Shown: piece by piece, positions 47,701-59,387 of the stretch
Layout of the letters: every line of letters begins with the position of its first letter
Position numbering within the stretch: position 1 is the stretch's first letter
Source of the DNA: Salvia splendens
Taxonomy: Eukaryota; Streptophyta; Magnoliopsida; Lamiales; Lamiaceae
Direction of reading: 5' to 3'
Length of the DNA stretch: 64,000 bases
NCBI RefSeq assembly: GCF_004379255.2
Contig: NC_056049.1
Coordinates: forward strand, 9,238,001-9,302,000
Program-made: the position numbers and the translations under genes
The notes under the pieces: generated by a model
Told to the model about the DNA's origin: nothing
The model's database searches: none
Seen by the model: the letters and a program-made list of their open reading frames with translations, nothing else

Positions 47701-49400
47701 CAATACTATCATCCTTCATGCATATCAAGAAACAGCTGCTCAACTGTAATCAATGCACAAAAATAAAATATTTATTAAAAAAACATAAATTTCCAAGTAA
47801 AACTAATATCTATTCATGAAAAGGGTTAGCATTCATAGTACTAGAAATTGATATATCATTTGGTAGTTATATCAGTTATCATACTTGAGGTCTTGGTGTT
47901 CCAGCATTAAAAAGGGTGGGTGAGGCATGAGTGAACCATCGTTGGGACAAAAGATGATATGTTTTGATGGCAGAATCTATATCATCTTTATGGATGCCAA
48001 CAGCAACCCTCATTAACATGTGTTGTGGCCTTTCAACAACCTTGCCTTGGACCTTTAATAGGTAAGACCTTTCAAGTGTCTTAAAACCAAAGTAATCATA
48101 GTCAAAGTCTCTGTCATATATGATCTCACTATCAAGACGTACAGAGTTCTGCCAAAAGGAAAATAACACAGCATTAGTACATTGAATAAGTTGCAATATA
48201 TGTTAATATCGTGGGACTAAGAATCAGTAAAACATTAACAAGCTTGTATATACATCCACCCCCTCCAACATTATGACCCATGTCATTTACACATGCATCC
48301 ATACAAACTAAATAATCCATAAATGAAAGTAATAACACGATGGAAAGACACACTTAACAAAACTGCATAGGGAAGTAACATTCTCCATAGATCAATTGAA
48401 TTAAGTTACAATTTGCTGCATTCTTAACCATCTGCGGTTCATATACCAATGCTGGAATACATAATAAAAAAATCACTTAACTTAAAATGCAAAAGCTGGA
48501 AGAACAAATACCTTCATTATAATCTCATACACATCATTAGCAATTAAAGGGGCCGCTAGTCCAGACCTCTCACTCACATGATTGTACATGTCTTTGACCC
48601 TGCAAAAATTATGCAGAGTGTTAAAACCCAATATATATGTTAATAGTTTATCTGTAACAGTGAAGTCCACTTACGTCTCAGAAAATGATTTCTTGGTGTT
48701 CTTGTGAAGATTTGAAACAGCAATTCTTGCCGCCAACTGCATATTGCAAATAATTAATACTCCTATCAGTTTCAAGATTCCAAAAGCACTAGACCAGATA
48801 TACAATATAAACAGGGTAGATCCTCTGCTGTGGGTGGGAGGAAATACAGGAGATTGCTGCTAAAAGACACAGTTTTGCTTACATTGAGTCGGTTTTCTTT
48901 GGCATAAACAAGACAACATTTTCAAACAAAAATCGGATAAACGAGTAGTGTTAAACATCACCTACTTAACCAGCTATACATTCAAACAATTAGAAGCACC
49001 AGAAATTACCAATAAAATTTTAATCCAAAAAAAACAGCATAACATCAGTAAATTAAGATAATCAAGCCAAATTTCACAACCAATCGGAGAGATCCACCAA
49101 CAAAACCCAAAATCACGACGACTAAAATAACAATATAAAAAAAGGAGATATCAAATCAGCAATCAAACTCACACAAGCATAATCAGGGTGATTGGCGGTC
49201 AAAGCAGCAGCCGTCTCCGCCGCCAATTCATCAAGCTGGCTGGTGGTGACGCCCTTGTACACCCCGGCACAGACTTTCTGCGATACCAAAACTGGGTCAC
49301 AGTGCTCGCTACTGAGCCCATAACTCAGCTTTTTTAGCCGCGCGGTGATCTTGTCGAAGTGCACAGCCTCTTGCCTCCCGTCTCTCTTCACAACATACAT
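44713..49400 (-). CDS. RNR1: Ribonucleoside-diphosphate reductase large subunit (class I RNR, R1)
   Basis: Makes dNDPs from NDPs with the small subunit, for DNA synthesis. Seventeen exons with GT-AG introns (minus strand): 49400-49173, 48736-48675, 48599-48512, 48148-47885, 47743-47503, 47418-47342, 47201-47031, 46945-46853, 46762-46613, 46529-46443, 46340-46176, 46101-45982, 45756-45554, 45470-45321, 45237-45090, 44978-44895, 44814-44713. These give 2,433 bp, 810 aa, close to the roughly 816 aa of the Arabidopsis protein, with no break. Visible: N-terminal ATP cone ([17 protein letters not shown]), redox Cys in LSSCFL, active-site [24 protein letters not shown], the radical-transfer Tyr pair in GMYYLR, and the C-terminal CLACGS cysteine pair. 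Gene symbol follows Arabidopsis RNR1. Confidence 0.95.
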
Positions 49401-49429
49401 ATTTTACCGAGCTAATTTCTAGATTTCAC

Positions 49430-49580
49430 TCACTTGGGGCTTTTCACAAACAGGTGGTGGGTATATATAGCCACAAACGCGGAATAGAAACAACAGAGAG
49501 GGGCTTCTAATAGCTCTAGGGCTTTGAGAATTTTCCCTCTCAAATTTGGGGAGATTTGAAGATTTTCCCGCTCAAACGAA
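49430..49580 (-). promoter_or_regulatory. RNR1-type core promoter with TATA box and E2F-type sites
   Basis: On the minus strand a TATATATA box lies at 49462-49469, about 60 bp upstream of the ATG, implying a short 5' UTR of 30-40 nt. TTTTCCCGC at 49563-49571 (plus strand) contains TTTCCCGC, the E2F consensus, roughly 100 bp upstream of the TATA box. TTTTCCCTC at 49531-49539 is a weaker match. Plant RNR genes are known to be E2F-controlled in S phase; binding here is inferred. Confidence 0.65.
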
Positions 49581-49846
49581 GAGAGTAGATGGTGGCGAAG
49601 CGTTGGCGAAAGCGGCATGTGATCCACACCTACACGTATTTAATTATCAGTAGTTGGCTTTTAGCAACCTTTTATTTTAATCTTATTTTATTTTACTTTT
49701 ATATGTATCTAAAAATTTCATGATTGGTCGTACAAATTTTGTAACGTGTTTAGATTCGAAATGGAGTAACGTTGAGTTTTGAAGTTATTTTCGAATGGAG
49801 TAACCCTGGGCGACGGGCACCCAGGGTTCGTCGACGCCGGGGTACC

Positions 49847-50583
49847 AACCACCCAATTTTAATGTTGATGCATACGCCCGTCCCTCCGCCCCGCGATATT
49901 CGCAGGGATTATCTCAGATTCGGGAGGATTATCCGGTTCAACCCACTTTGGAAAAAGGCCGAGGCGGGGGAAGCTCCAGGGCGGAGGCCGAGGTGGACGA
50001 GGAGGGGGAGGATCTAGGCCGGCATCCGTACGGCCCCAAAGAAACGCTGGCGATGTACAACGCCTGGATCAGCGTCTCGTACGATCCCATCGTCGGGAAT
50101 CAACAACCCCGGAAGTGCTTCTGGGAAAATGTCACTGAGGCCTACCACGAGATTAAGCCGAAAAAGACCCGCCGCCGCACATATAAGATGTTCCGCGCTC
50201 ACTTTGACCGAGTCGACATAGAGGTCAAACGATTCTGCGCCATCCACAAGAATTAAGCGGCTCATTACCAAAGCGGAGCCATAGGAGCCGACATTCTGAG
50301 GTCGGCTTTGCGGGTCTACTACGACGACACCGGCAAACAATTCAAATATGTCGATGTTTTGGAGGTCGTCAAGGACGAGGAAAGGTGGGCCGGCGGTGAC
50401 CCCCCAACTCCCTTATGGTCATGTACATGACCGCCACAATGGCGGACACTTCCCGCTTTACGTCCGCCCAATACCAAGTCTGGCTTAACGGAGTTGCGTT
50501 TATGGCGGCACAACTTGGCATTCCGCCTCCTCACGGCTTCAGGGCACCTCCACCGCTTCCGGGGGATGATTCGCCGGCGGGAT
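49847..50583 (+). pseudogene. Decayed Myb/SANT-like ORF1 of a PIF/Harbinger element
   Basis: The frame from about 49847 reads PNFNVDA, a Gly/Arg/Glu-rich linker, then PYGPKETLAMYNAWISVSYD, NQQPRKCFWENVTEAYHEI, RRTYKMFRAHFDRVD and KRFCAIHKN, the trihelix/Myb-like domain of the plant Harbinger DNA-binding protein often annotated wrongly as glutathione S-transferase T3-like. A TAA at 50255-50257 interrupts it, but the same frame continues the family sequence (AAHYQSGAIGADILRSALRV) to about 50400. The middle of the C-terminal region is then missing, and a last piece (SRFTSAQYQVWLNGVAFMAA) ends at 50581-50583. No transposase ORF is nearby, so it is a relic. GC content is far above its surroundings. 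Confidence 0.72.
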
Positions 50584-50890
50584 AGTATTTTTTTTATTTT
50601 CTGTAAAATTGTATTTTAAATTATGCATATTTATTTTTTTAGAATTTTAATTATGTCTTTTTTTAAAAAAATTTAAGTTGTATTTTTTATGTTGTAATTT
50701 TATTTTATTTTTAATGAAGTGTGTTTTTTTAATTGAATTTGGTTGGAAATAAAAATTAAAAATGAAATTGAATGAATAGTAATTTAAGGGACAGGGGGTT
50801 GCAAGTTCCGTCCCTTAGTTTAATTTAAGGGACGGTTAAGGGACGGTTAAGGGACGGAGGGTTGCAGGTTCTGTCCCTTAGTTAATGAAT
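50584..50890. repeat. AT-rich tail with GGGACGG repeats and hairpins
   Basis: Follows the Harbinger relic. Three direct copies of TTAAGGGACGG lie at about 50824-50858. Flanking sequence forms two hairpins (AAGGGACAGGG with CCGTCCCTT, and AAGGGACGGAGG with CTGTCCCTT). These are probably the duplicated terminal repeat of the same family. Confidence 0.55.
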
Positions 50891-51660
50891 GAAGTAAAAA
50901 AATAGAGTAGGGCCCGCAAATAGTAATTTAATTGACGGTTAATGGACAATTTAGTTATAGCGTTATGGATGGTGTTATATGCAATGAATGATGATGATTA
51001 AGGTAAATACGCGACAATTTTGTTGAATATGGAATCGAACTAATTAATTTGAACGGTTGAATCTATTTGGAAATCAATATCAAATTAAATTGATCGGGAA
51101 TATTGTAGTTCGGTTTATGATAAAAAAAAATTATTATATTCACTCACGAATTTGTAACATGGGCGAACACAAAAATAAATGCAGATAGGACTTTCACTCT
51201 ATATTTTTCTACTTTAATATGTATATTATATAAAAATTTATAATCACAACTATAATTTGCATAAATATGTAATACTGCATAAAATTAATTTAGTGGATAA
51301 ATTTATTTTCTATTAGAACATTGAAATACGAAAGAAAAATCTCCAACCTCAACACCACGATAAATAAATAAATAAAAATTGCTTAGCTGAATTCTTCATA
51401 TTCACATTAGTTTTTCCACTTTTTTTAACTTAGAGTTGAAGTCATATGAAATGATTAAATTAGTATATAGCCATAATAAAATATTCCAATGATGGACTGT
51501 ACCTCCCGCTTCAGAAGTAGTACTAATTCAATAACACTGTACACTCCGTATCACTATTCGATGTTTCCGATCCGTCAAAATTTCCCAAATTCAATCGAAA
51601 CTCTGATTTCGCGATTGTAAGAACTGCTGCGAAATCGGGTACCGCCTATTTTTGGCAACA
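50891..51660. other. Intergenic AT-rich sequence and promoter side of the LIKE-COV gene
   Basis: No coding frame with support. The last 100 bases before the ATG at 51661 read as a plant 5' UTR; I do not see a clear TATA box. Confidence 0.5.
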
Positions 51661-54600
51661 ATGGCGGAGGAGAAGGACGCCACGTCGGTGCCACTGAGTC
51701 AAAGCGTTGGCGAAGATGAAGAGGGGCGAGATCCTGAAGATCCGCTTAAACCTACTTCTACCTCTCCCGATTCTTCCACCCGTAGGGTTAGTGATCGTTT
51801 CACTTGCTATTTATAGAAATCTGTGCTTATTTATCGGAATGTGACCCGAGATTCCGTTTCTGACCGCTGCACTAGTATTTTAGCTGGGTATCTCACACAT
51901 CCGGATTGATTTGAATAAGAATTTTATCATTCAGGATGTCAGGATGTAAACTGGTGATAACTGTAAAAGATTTCTAAATTGAAGCGTTGGATTAACATTT
52001 AATTCAATTCATCTGATCATCTCGATCAGTTATTTAAAATTCACTCCAATTTATTGTAGGGAGGAATTCATCTATAGCAAGCGCCATTCTTGTAATTGTC
52101 ATCTTGTCGATCAATATGTTTCTAGGCAGCTGATAGCCCACGATTTTACTGATAAAAATAATTAAAATGAAAAGTATGCATTATTCTGAACCACTCAATT
52201 AAAAAAAGGCGAGGTGCCAAATAGTACATTTTCCCAATTTGATTACAGGGAATATCCTACCAAAATTCCCTGTAATTCATAAACAAGAAGGTTATTATCA
52301 TTTATACCTTCTTTATTCATTTAAACTTTATTCACCGTATATGCATGATTACATGTGAATTTGTTTTAGCTGTTGCACCACAACAATTGTGAACTGGGTT
52401 GGTAATGGATGAATGGAACTGGACTTATTGTTTAGGCCTTCATGATGTTGAGAACAGTTGCAAATTGAAACCATTTCTAGACCTCTTATCGCCATGCTCT
52501 CAAAGTTTCAGCAATCAACAATGAACTTTCTGACATATAAAAAAGGTTACAGTGAGTAAAGGAGTAAGCTCTTAGTAATAGAATTGTAATATAACGAAAA
52601 AGGAGAACATGTTTTCTTTTTTGTTATAGTCACATATTTTAAGCAACTTTTGCAGTAGAATGGGCTGTCGATTACTTTGTCATTTTTTCTGTCTTCGCGT
52701 CTCCTAGATATTCCTCTTGGTGGAATGTAGGCGCCCCAACCCTGCAAATGGCTTTATGCCAGCTTAGTTGTCTTCATAGTTTGTTTTGTAAAGTTTTTTC
52801 TAGTGCAAGCGCTGTACCACAGTTCAGTTTCGTTGAATTGGTCCTACAGAAGCTGAGCGTTGGATATGGGGATTGTTGATTATGTTATGTTAGCATTACA
52901 GATGTTCTTCTGTAGACAACATTGTTATTTTTCAATTGATGTTGAAAGGGTTTATATTGTTTGTTGTTCAGGCTTGCTGTTTTGTTCTTCAAAGCTGGGT
53001 TTCAAAGAAGTTCATGACCGGATGGTACTTATTTACCTTACATCTTGCTGTAGTAATGCAAAATTACTCTGAAATTTGTCAGGTGTTAATTTTAAGATTG
53101 TGCTGAAATGCATTTCCAGTGTTGTTCTATTCCCAGTTGCTGTTACATTTTTTGTGACTTGGTGGTTCGTTCAATTTGTTGATGGTTTCTTCAGCCCTCT
53201 ATATGAACAGCTGGGCATTGAGATATTTGGTAAGTACACTCTTTTTATATCCTACTGGCTACTCCCTCCACCCAATTAAATATGCAACATTGGGAATCAG
53301 CACGGAATTTTATGTAGTGTTGTTTTGTGTGTTAATGAAGAGAGTAGTAAAGTAAGAGAGATGAAAAAGTAGAGATAGAGTTATTTCCATTTTAGGAAAA
53401 GTTTTATTTTTAATGGGACAGAGGGAGTACATTTTTGGTTTTTTTGTATTGCCTTATTGAGCCAATTGAGAAGGCTACTGTTTGTACTGTTTGTAACCTC
53501 GTCTGTAGGAACTTCTAAAAAAAAGTAGGTCTAGGCATCAGTTACTGCTTTGTCAACATGCTCTACACAATATCTTCTTTCACCCATATAACTCCAGCAA
53601 CTGGGAATTTATCAAATTGTTGAATTTTGCTTGAAAATGAATTTCTGATATTATCAGATATATTCCTGTTAACAGCTTCAGGAAAATTCAGAAATTCCTG
53701 AATTCCTGAAAAACATGTTGATGCTCTACCGGTTCTATTTCTCTATAAATATGGTATTTTTGAGATAAATTTTAACATCAACATGTTTTTCACTTGTAGT
53801 TATTTACTACTACTGGTATTTTTATTCATATTTCCTACTTTCAGAACTTGAATTATGGAGTACAAACTTTTTTGGATTTCTTGGACTGGCTTCTCATTTG
53901 ATTGTGTTGTGTGCAGGACTTGGATTTGTCACATCATTACTTTTCGTGTTCCTTGTTGGCGTATTTGTTTCCTCATGGCTGGGAGCTTCAGTAATCTGGC
54001 TCGGAGAATGGTTTATAAAGAGAATGCCATTTGTTAGGCACATTTACTCAGCTTCCAAACAGATTAGCTCTGCTATTTCTCCTGGTAAAGAACAGAAATA
54101 CTTGCCTGATTTGTGAATTTAGGCTCCTCAAAATGCAAATTTTTCCATCCACAACAAACTGTGCTATGCTTGCGGAGCCTTCATGCACTTTATACTTATC
54201 GATAGCATTTCTTCTACAGTTTATATTTCATGTTTAATGCTGTTTGAGTTTATACTTCATGTTCATTGCAGACCAAAATACTACTGCATTTAAGGAAGTG
54301 GCAATCATACGTCATCCACGTGTGGGTGAATATGCATTTGGCTTTATCACTTCCTCAGTCGTCCTACAGGTAGTAGAAGTACTAGTACTGTCTTCTTAAC
54401 TTCTTATTGAGGATATAGTAAACAGATCTAGCAGTTGACTTAACTTGATAACAATCATTTTTTACATTTTTATTTTGTCTTCTAACACAGAGAGATGATG
54501 GAGACGAAGAATTATGCAGTGTTTTTGTCCCTACAAACCACTTGTACATCGGTGATATATTCTTGGTTAGTTCCAACGAGATTATAAGGCCCAATCTGTC

Positions 54601-55068
54601 TATTCGGGAAGGGATAGGTATGATACCATAACTGGGTTTAAATCTTCTGATTGCTGTTTTAAGAGTTGCTTTGTTGAATTTTTTCTGTAGCTGCATATAT
54701 ACCATCTTGAATTATCACCTGGGTTATACAGTGATGAAGTTACATGATAGATGTCTTATGTAAGTCATTGAACGATAAACCAAAGAACACAGTCCGAGGG
54801 CTATTCTATCAAGATAAATTGATATTATGTCCTACCAACTTATTAGATCCTTATATAGAACCTGTCTTGCAATGCAATTTCGTTGAGATCTGTCCCATCA
54901 AATTTGTGCCAAATAAATTCCCTTCAATCTTTCCTAACATTTTGATGCAAAACTGCAGAAATAATTGTATCTGGAGGAATGACTATGCCACAAAGGATCA
55001 TGCCAATCTCTTCGATTGAAAGAGTTCCCCAACCAGGAGAAAGGATTCCCCTCTCCAGACTTGTGTAG
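51661..55068 (+). CDS. LIKE-COV (DUF502) integral membrane protein
   Basis: Member of the COV1/LIKE COV family, plant membrane proteins linked to vascular patterning and Golgi/vacuolar function in Arabidopsis. Seven exons with GT-AG introns: 51661-51786, 52972-53024, 53120-53229, 53917-54084, 54272-54369, 54491-54617, 54959-55068; 792 bp, 263 aa, about the family length, no break. Exon 1 encodes an acidic Ser/Thr-rich cytosolic tail. Two hydrophobic segments follow (VVLFPVAVTFFVTWWFVQF in exon 3, and LLFVFLVGVFVSSWLGASV in exon 4), then the conserved RHPRVGEYAFGF, FVPTNHLYIGD and GGMTMPQRIMPISS blocks. The start is the first ATG after an upstream region without one in frame (MAEEKDATSVPL). 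A Stowaway MITE sits in intron 3. Which paralogue it is cannot be told here. Confidence 0.93.
53262..53427. mobile_element. Stowaway MITE in intron 3 of the LIKE-COV gene
   Basis: Begins CTCCCTCCACCC and ends GGGACAGAGGGAG, flanked by TA on both sides (53260-53261 and 53428-53429), the Tc1/mariner signature. 166 bp, noncoding. Confidence 0.85.
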
Positions 55069-55574
55069 GCAACGGCCAACTGATATAGCAGTTTTGCTGC
55101 TAAATCTCAGTGATGTTTGCACGTCATTTGGAGCTGAAACTGAACATGCAACGGGGTAGTCGAACAAACATCATTCGTACAAAGTAGAGTGTAAGAAGTT
55201 CTATCATGTTTTGATACTAGAAATGTGTAACAGATGTTATGTAGAGTTTATGCCACACTTGTGAATTGTAAACCTTTGAAGATGTTGTTGTGAAGCTTAT
55301 TGATTGTGATTGCACAAAGGCATGTGAAGAATACACTATATAGTCTGTATACATGCAATTGTTGTATTTGATGCAGTTTATCAAAAGGGTGGAGTATTAT
55401 TCAGTAAGTTCAGTTTGATCATTATCTTAATTAGGTGATTTGCATTAAATAACCATGTTGTTGTTGGTATCTATCAAATATAATCAGCCTCTGTTCCACA
55501 AGATTGCAAATTTGTATATATTTGATAGCTTCGTACATGATCCAATATTCCTTTTTGCTATTACTGTAAGCATG
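55069..55574 (+). other. 3' UTR and downstream flank of the LIKE-COV gene
   Basis: No coding frame. The 3' UTR probably extends a few hundred bases; the exact poly(A) site cannot be fixed by eye. Confidence 0.5.
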
Positions 55575-55765
55575 TACTCTCCCTCCATCCCTTAAATATT
55601 GTCACAGTTTGACCGGGCACGAGTTTTAAGAAATATAATGGAAAGTGGGGTGAAAAAGTTGGTAGATGTGGGTCCTACTTTTAAAGTATTAGTTTTATAA
55701 TAAAATGTGAGTGAGAATAAGTTAGTGGAATATGGGGTCCACTACCAAAAATGGTAAAACGTGAA

Positions 55766-57036
55766 GAGTGAACTACACAAATGATACTTGATTTTTCACT
55801 TTCGCACATAAATGGTACCTGATCTTTATTTTATATCGTTTTTTGTACCTATTAATCACATTGATACCTGATGCAATTTTCACCACAATATGTCCCCTAT
55901 ACAAATACATTTTCTCATTTGTGTCATTAAGGATATTTTGGGCATACACAAAATTAGTACCAAAAGTGATATTATAATATTTTCTCTTATTCTCTTCACT
56001 CTTTATACTATTATTTTTAATCAATATTAATATTATAATTGTGATGTTATAAATTAATAATCTATTTATTTTTTTAATATCATTCAAATATACTTAATTT
56101 AAATTATAGTCATAATTATATTGAATTATTATTATAATAATATTATTGTTACAATACTAAAAACTAGCACTCCCTTCGTCCTCGAAAAATATGACACATT
56201 GTTAATGACACGGATTTTAATGTGAAATTGGTAAAGTAAGGGAGAAGAGAAAAAAGTAAGAGAGAAGTAGTGTTAGTGGAATGTGGGGTCCATATATTAG
56301 TAAGAGAGAAGGGAAAAAAGTAAGACAAAAGTTGTTAAAAACTTTTCTTTTTAAATGTGCTCTATTTTTCGTGGACAACAAAAAATGGTAAATGTGTTCT
56401 ATTTTTCGTGGATGAAGGGAGTATTAATTAATAAATAATTATAGTACAATTATTTAAATATTGAATAATATAATATTATATAATAATAACTATTAATGGT
56501 ATTATTATTATTATTATTATTTTATATTAAATTAATAACTACTCAATATAGTTAATAAAAATTTAAAATTGTGTTCATAATGATATAAATAATATTTTTA
56601 GTTAAGTGTTTCAACGAGGTATAAAATGATTTAACTAAAAATATTCAATTGATTAGTTAGTTTAAATAATTAATTTAATTAAGTGTTTTGTGCTTGTTTT
56701 ATATTGTGAATACAATTAGATGTATGTATAAAATACTAAAAAGAAAGAAGAAAAAGAAGAGAAAAGAAAAAATAAGAAACATAAATTAAGGAGAAAAAAG
56801 AAAGAAGAAAATGTAGAAAAAAGAAAGAAGAAGAAATAAGAAAGGGTGAAAAAAGAAATCACATGTTTGGTACTATTTAATTAAAATTTCCAAAAATATC
56901 CTCTATAACAAAAAAATCACATGTTCGGTACCTATGATTATTTTTGTCACTGGGTACCAAAAATGATATAAAATAAATATTATATACCATTTATGTGCGA
57001 AAGTAAAAGATCAGGTACTATTTATGTGGTTCACTC
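55766..57036. mobile_element. Mutator-type non-autonomous element with long terminal inverted repeats
   Basis: Left end begins GAGTGAACTACACAAATGAT; the right end is its inverted counterpart (GTGGTTCACTC), and the similarity runs about 70 bases inward (TTTCACTTTCGCACATAAATGG on the left side). Flanked by AAACGTGAA on the left and AAAAGTGAA on the right, an 8 of 9 match, as expected for a Mutator 9-bp target duplication. The interior is AT-rich, has no ORF, and includes a purine-rich tract near 56735-56860. Confidence 0.72.
56167..56421. mobile_element. Stowaway-type MITE nested in the Mutator-type element
   Basis: Ends GCACTCCCTTCGTCC and GGATGAAGGGAG, with TA on both sides. Interior has the family's AAATTGGTAAAGTAAGGGAG and TGGGGTCC blocks. 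Third level of nesting at this spot. Confidence 0.7.
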
Positions 57037-57338
57037 AAAAGTGAAATGTGACAAATTTTGTGGGACGGGCGGAAATGGAAAATGTAACAAAATTTCAGGG
57101 ACGGAGGGAGTAATATTCATGTTTAAATATTTAATCAATTTACGGTGTTGATTCTGGCAAATAACAGTTATTTTTACTTAATTATTTGTTTGGGGTTTTG
57201 TGATGGAAATTATTGGAATAATTTCATTTACTTATTGAGAAATTTTGTGAAATAATTTACTGAATGGAATCATAGTGACAGTCCAATTTTTGTGTTGTGA
57301 ACAATTAACAAAAAATGAATTAGTTATAATTACGCGAT

Positions 57339-57567
57339 GGGGTGTGTTATCCGTTGCTAATTCTTCTTAAGTTGCTAACTTGCTAACTCATCAATGCAAT
57401 GTATTAAAAATGTCACCACGATGATACTGAAATGTCAACATAAACTTAAGTTGATATTTTAATACATTATGTTGATATTGATGTGATCGTATTGACATTT
57501 TTAATACACTACGTAGATGAGTTAACAAGTTAACAATTTAAGAAAAGTTAGCATTTTAACGCACCCC
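57339..57567. mobile_element. 229-bp foldback element with about 90-bp inverted ends
   Basis: Starts GGGGTGTGTTA and ends TTAACGCACCCC. The two arms pair over about 90 bases (for example TTGCTAACTTGCTAACTCATC with GATGAGTTAACAAGTTAACAA). Flanked by ATTACGCGAT on the left and ATTAGGCGAT on the right, a 9 of 10 match, suggesting a Mutator-like target duplication. Confidence 0.75.
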
Positions 57568-57603
57568 ATTAGGCGATTAGGTTATTATTCTCTATTTTTG
57601 CTA

Positions 57604-57852
57604 CTCCCTCCGCCCACAAAAATAGTTTCATTTGTGGGCGACATGAGTTTTAATGAGAAATTGGTAAATGAGAAAGTGAGAAAAAAAAGTTAATAAAGTA
57701 AGAGAGATTAAGAGAGAAAGTGGGTAGAGTGTGTGAGAGAGAAGAAAAATTCGAAAAAGTACAAGAGGAAATTTTTCTATTTTTGGAAATGAGACATTTT
57801 TTTGGACATCTCAAAATGGCAAAATGCGACTATTTTTCATGGACAGAGAGAG
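57604..57852. mobile_element. Stowaway MITE
   Basis: Left CTCCCTCCGCCCAC, right GGACAGAGAGAG, with TA flanks at 57602-57603 and 57853-57854. 249 bp, noncoding. Confidence 0.82.
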
Positions 57853-57975
57853 TACTATTTACTTTCTTGGATCATTTCAGGATCCCCAAGAGTGATATGA
57901 TGCGAAGGTGTCTCGAATTTGATTAAACCATAAAATGAGTAAAGCTGAGCTAGAACTACTCAACATTACAAAATA

Positions 57976-58174
57976 CTCCCTCAGCTTACAAAAGATGCCA
58001 TACTTGCGGGACGGTATGAAATTTTAGGAGGTTTTGTTTTGTATGTTAAGTGGAGAGAGAAAATATAATATTTGCATTATTGTGAGTGAGAATTTTTTTC
58101 AAAAATGAAAATGTGACATCTTTAATGAGATAAATTAAAAAAAATGAGACATATTTTATGGGACGGAGAGAGAG
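57976..58174. mobile_element. Stowaway MITE
   Basis: Left CTCCCTCAGCTTAC, right GGGACGGAGAGAGAG, TA on both sides. 199 bp, noncoding. Confidence 0.8.
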
Positions 58175-58516
58175 TACTTATTGATCGAGATGGAGATAAA
58201 TTTATGTATATACAAATTATAAATGGTTATGGAACTGATGATATGAAGATATAAGGTTCTAATCCCTCCATCCTTTAAAGATAGGAGAGAATTTAAAAAA
58301 AACATATTTTAATGCAAAATTACTATAGTAGAAAAAATATAAAAATAAAAAATGTTTAGATTATTGTTAGTGAAGACACTCCTCGTTACAAAGAAAAAAT
58401 TACCAAAAATAAAAATTGATTAATTTTAAGGTACATGCAAAAATGACCAAAGTAGACTGACTATTTGGAGACCAAAAGAGTATTTGCTGGTCTAGCTGGA
58501 TTACCCAATAATAATA

Positions 58517-58753
58517 CTCTCTCTGTTCACCATTAATCGTTCTAATTTGACATTTTCGGCCGTTTATGAATAATTGTCTCGTTTGCTTTTTTACTATTTT
58601 TTTGGTAATGAACCTCACATATTCACTTTTTCATTAACTTTCCATTATATTTCTTAAAATCAGTGAATGTCAAGTTAATGTGAAACTATTAATATTGGGG
58701 TGCGGAAGGAGTAGAATGAAACTATTAATATTAGGCTACGGAGGGAGTAGAAT
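58517..58753. mobile_element. Stowaway MITE with duplicated right end
   Basis: Left CTCTCTCTGTTCACC with TA flank. Right end GTGCGGAAGGAG ends at 58711, then TA, then a second copy of the last 36 bases (58682-58717 and 58718-58753) ending GGAGGGAG. The second copy matches the family consensus better than the first. Confidence 0.72.
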
Positions 58754-59387
58754 ATATCGAATTTGCCTTAATTACACTCTATTTTTGTTTTCAGTTTTAT
58801 TTATTTTGATAATTTATACAAAATTTATTTCGTAGTAAATAGAGCGCACGTAAAATATGATTCTCCATTACACAGCTATCAATAGATATAAAAAAACAAT
58901 TTATATATGCATGAAAAAAGATTTATTTTCAATATATAGGAGTATTTTACTTGCGATGAAAAACCAATGTCTGAAAAGTTTGGAAACAACAATGAAATAC
59001 TACAATTTTTGAAGGGATGAATGTCAACATAATACTTACTTTACACATTCATTATATCTTCATTCTAAACCATTTTTTCTCTTCACATGCTAGATTTTTT
59101 TTCTTCACTTGAAATATTTCCCTTTTCTTTCTTATCATACATTTCCAGTCCCAACTCTTCTTTTGGGGAGAAGAATTCCTATCTTCACTAAATTGTGGAG
59201 TAAAAACAATTAAAATTTGAGGCACCAATCGCCCGACAAAACAAAATTCTTTCGAAATAAAAATCGAAACACCAAAAATGGGACGAGAGAAGCTAATTAA
59301 TCTCTGGTGTCTAATTAATATCCCTAAACAAAAATCCATTCTTCTAAGAAACCAATGTCACGTCCTAACACGAAAAAAAAACTCTAA
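58754..59387. other. AT-rich spacer, no gene seen
   Basis: No frame with support on either strand, no clear MITE ends. Confidence 0.5.

Larger units (their letters stand above)
55577..57110. mobile_element. Stowaway MITE split by a nested insertion
   Basis: Left end CTCTCCCTCCATCCC at 55577, right end GGGACGGAGGGAG ending 57110, flanked by TA. The internal sequence characteristic of the family stops at about 55765 and resumes at about 57037. The right end also carries a partial duplicate (GTGGGACGGGCGG before GGGACGGAGGGAG). Confidence 0.75.

Noticed and set aside
49772..50017. 81-codon ORF overlapping the Harbinger relic
   Set aside because: Out of frame with the recognisable domain; the family match lies in the frame from about 49847.
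54744..55019. 91-codon ORF overlapping intron 6 and exon 7 of the LIKE-COV gene
   Set aside because: Mostly intron sequence; the exon is read in another frame with a clean splice acceptor at 54958.
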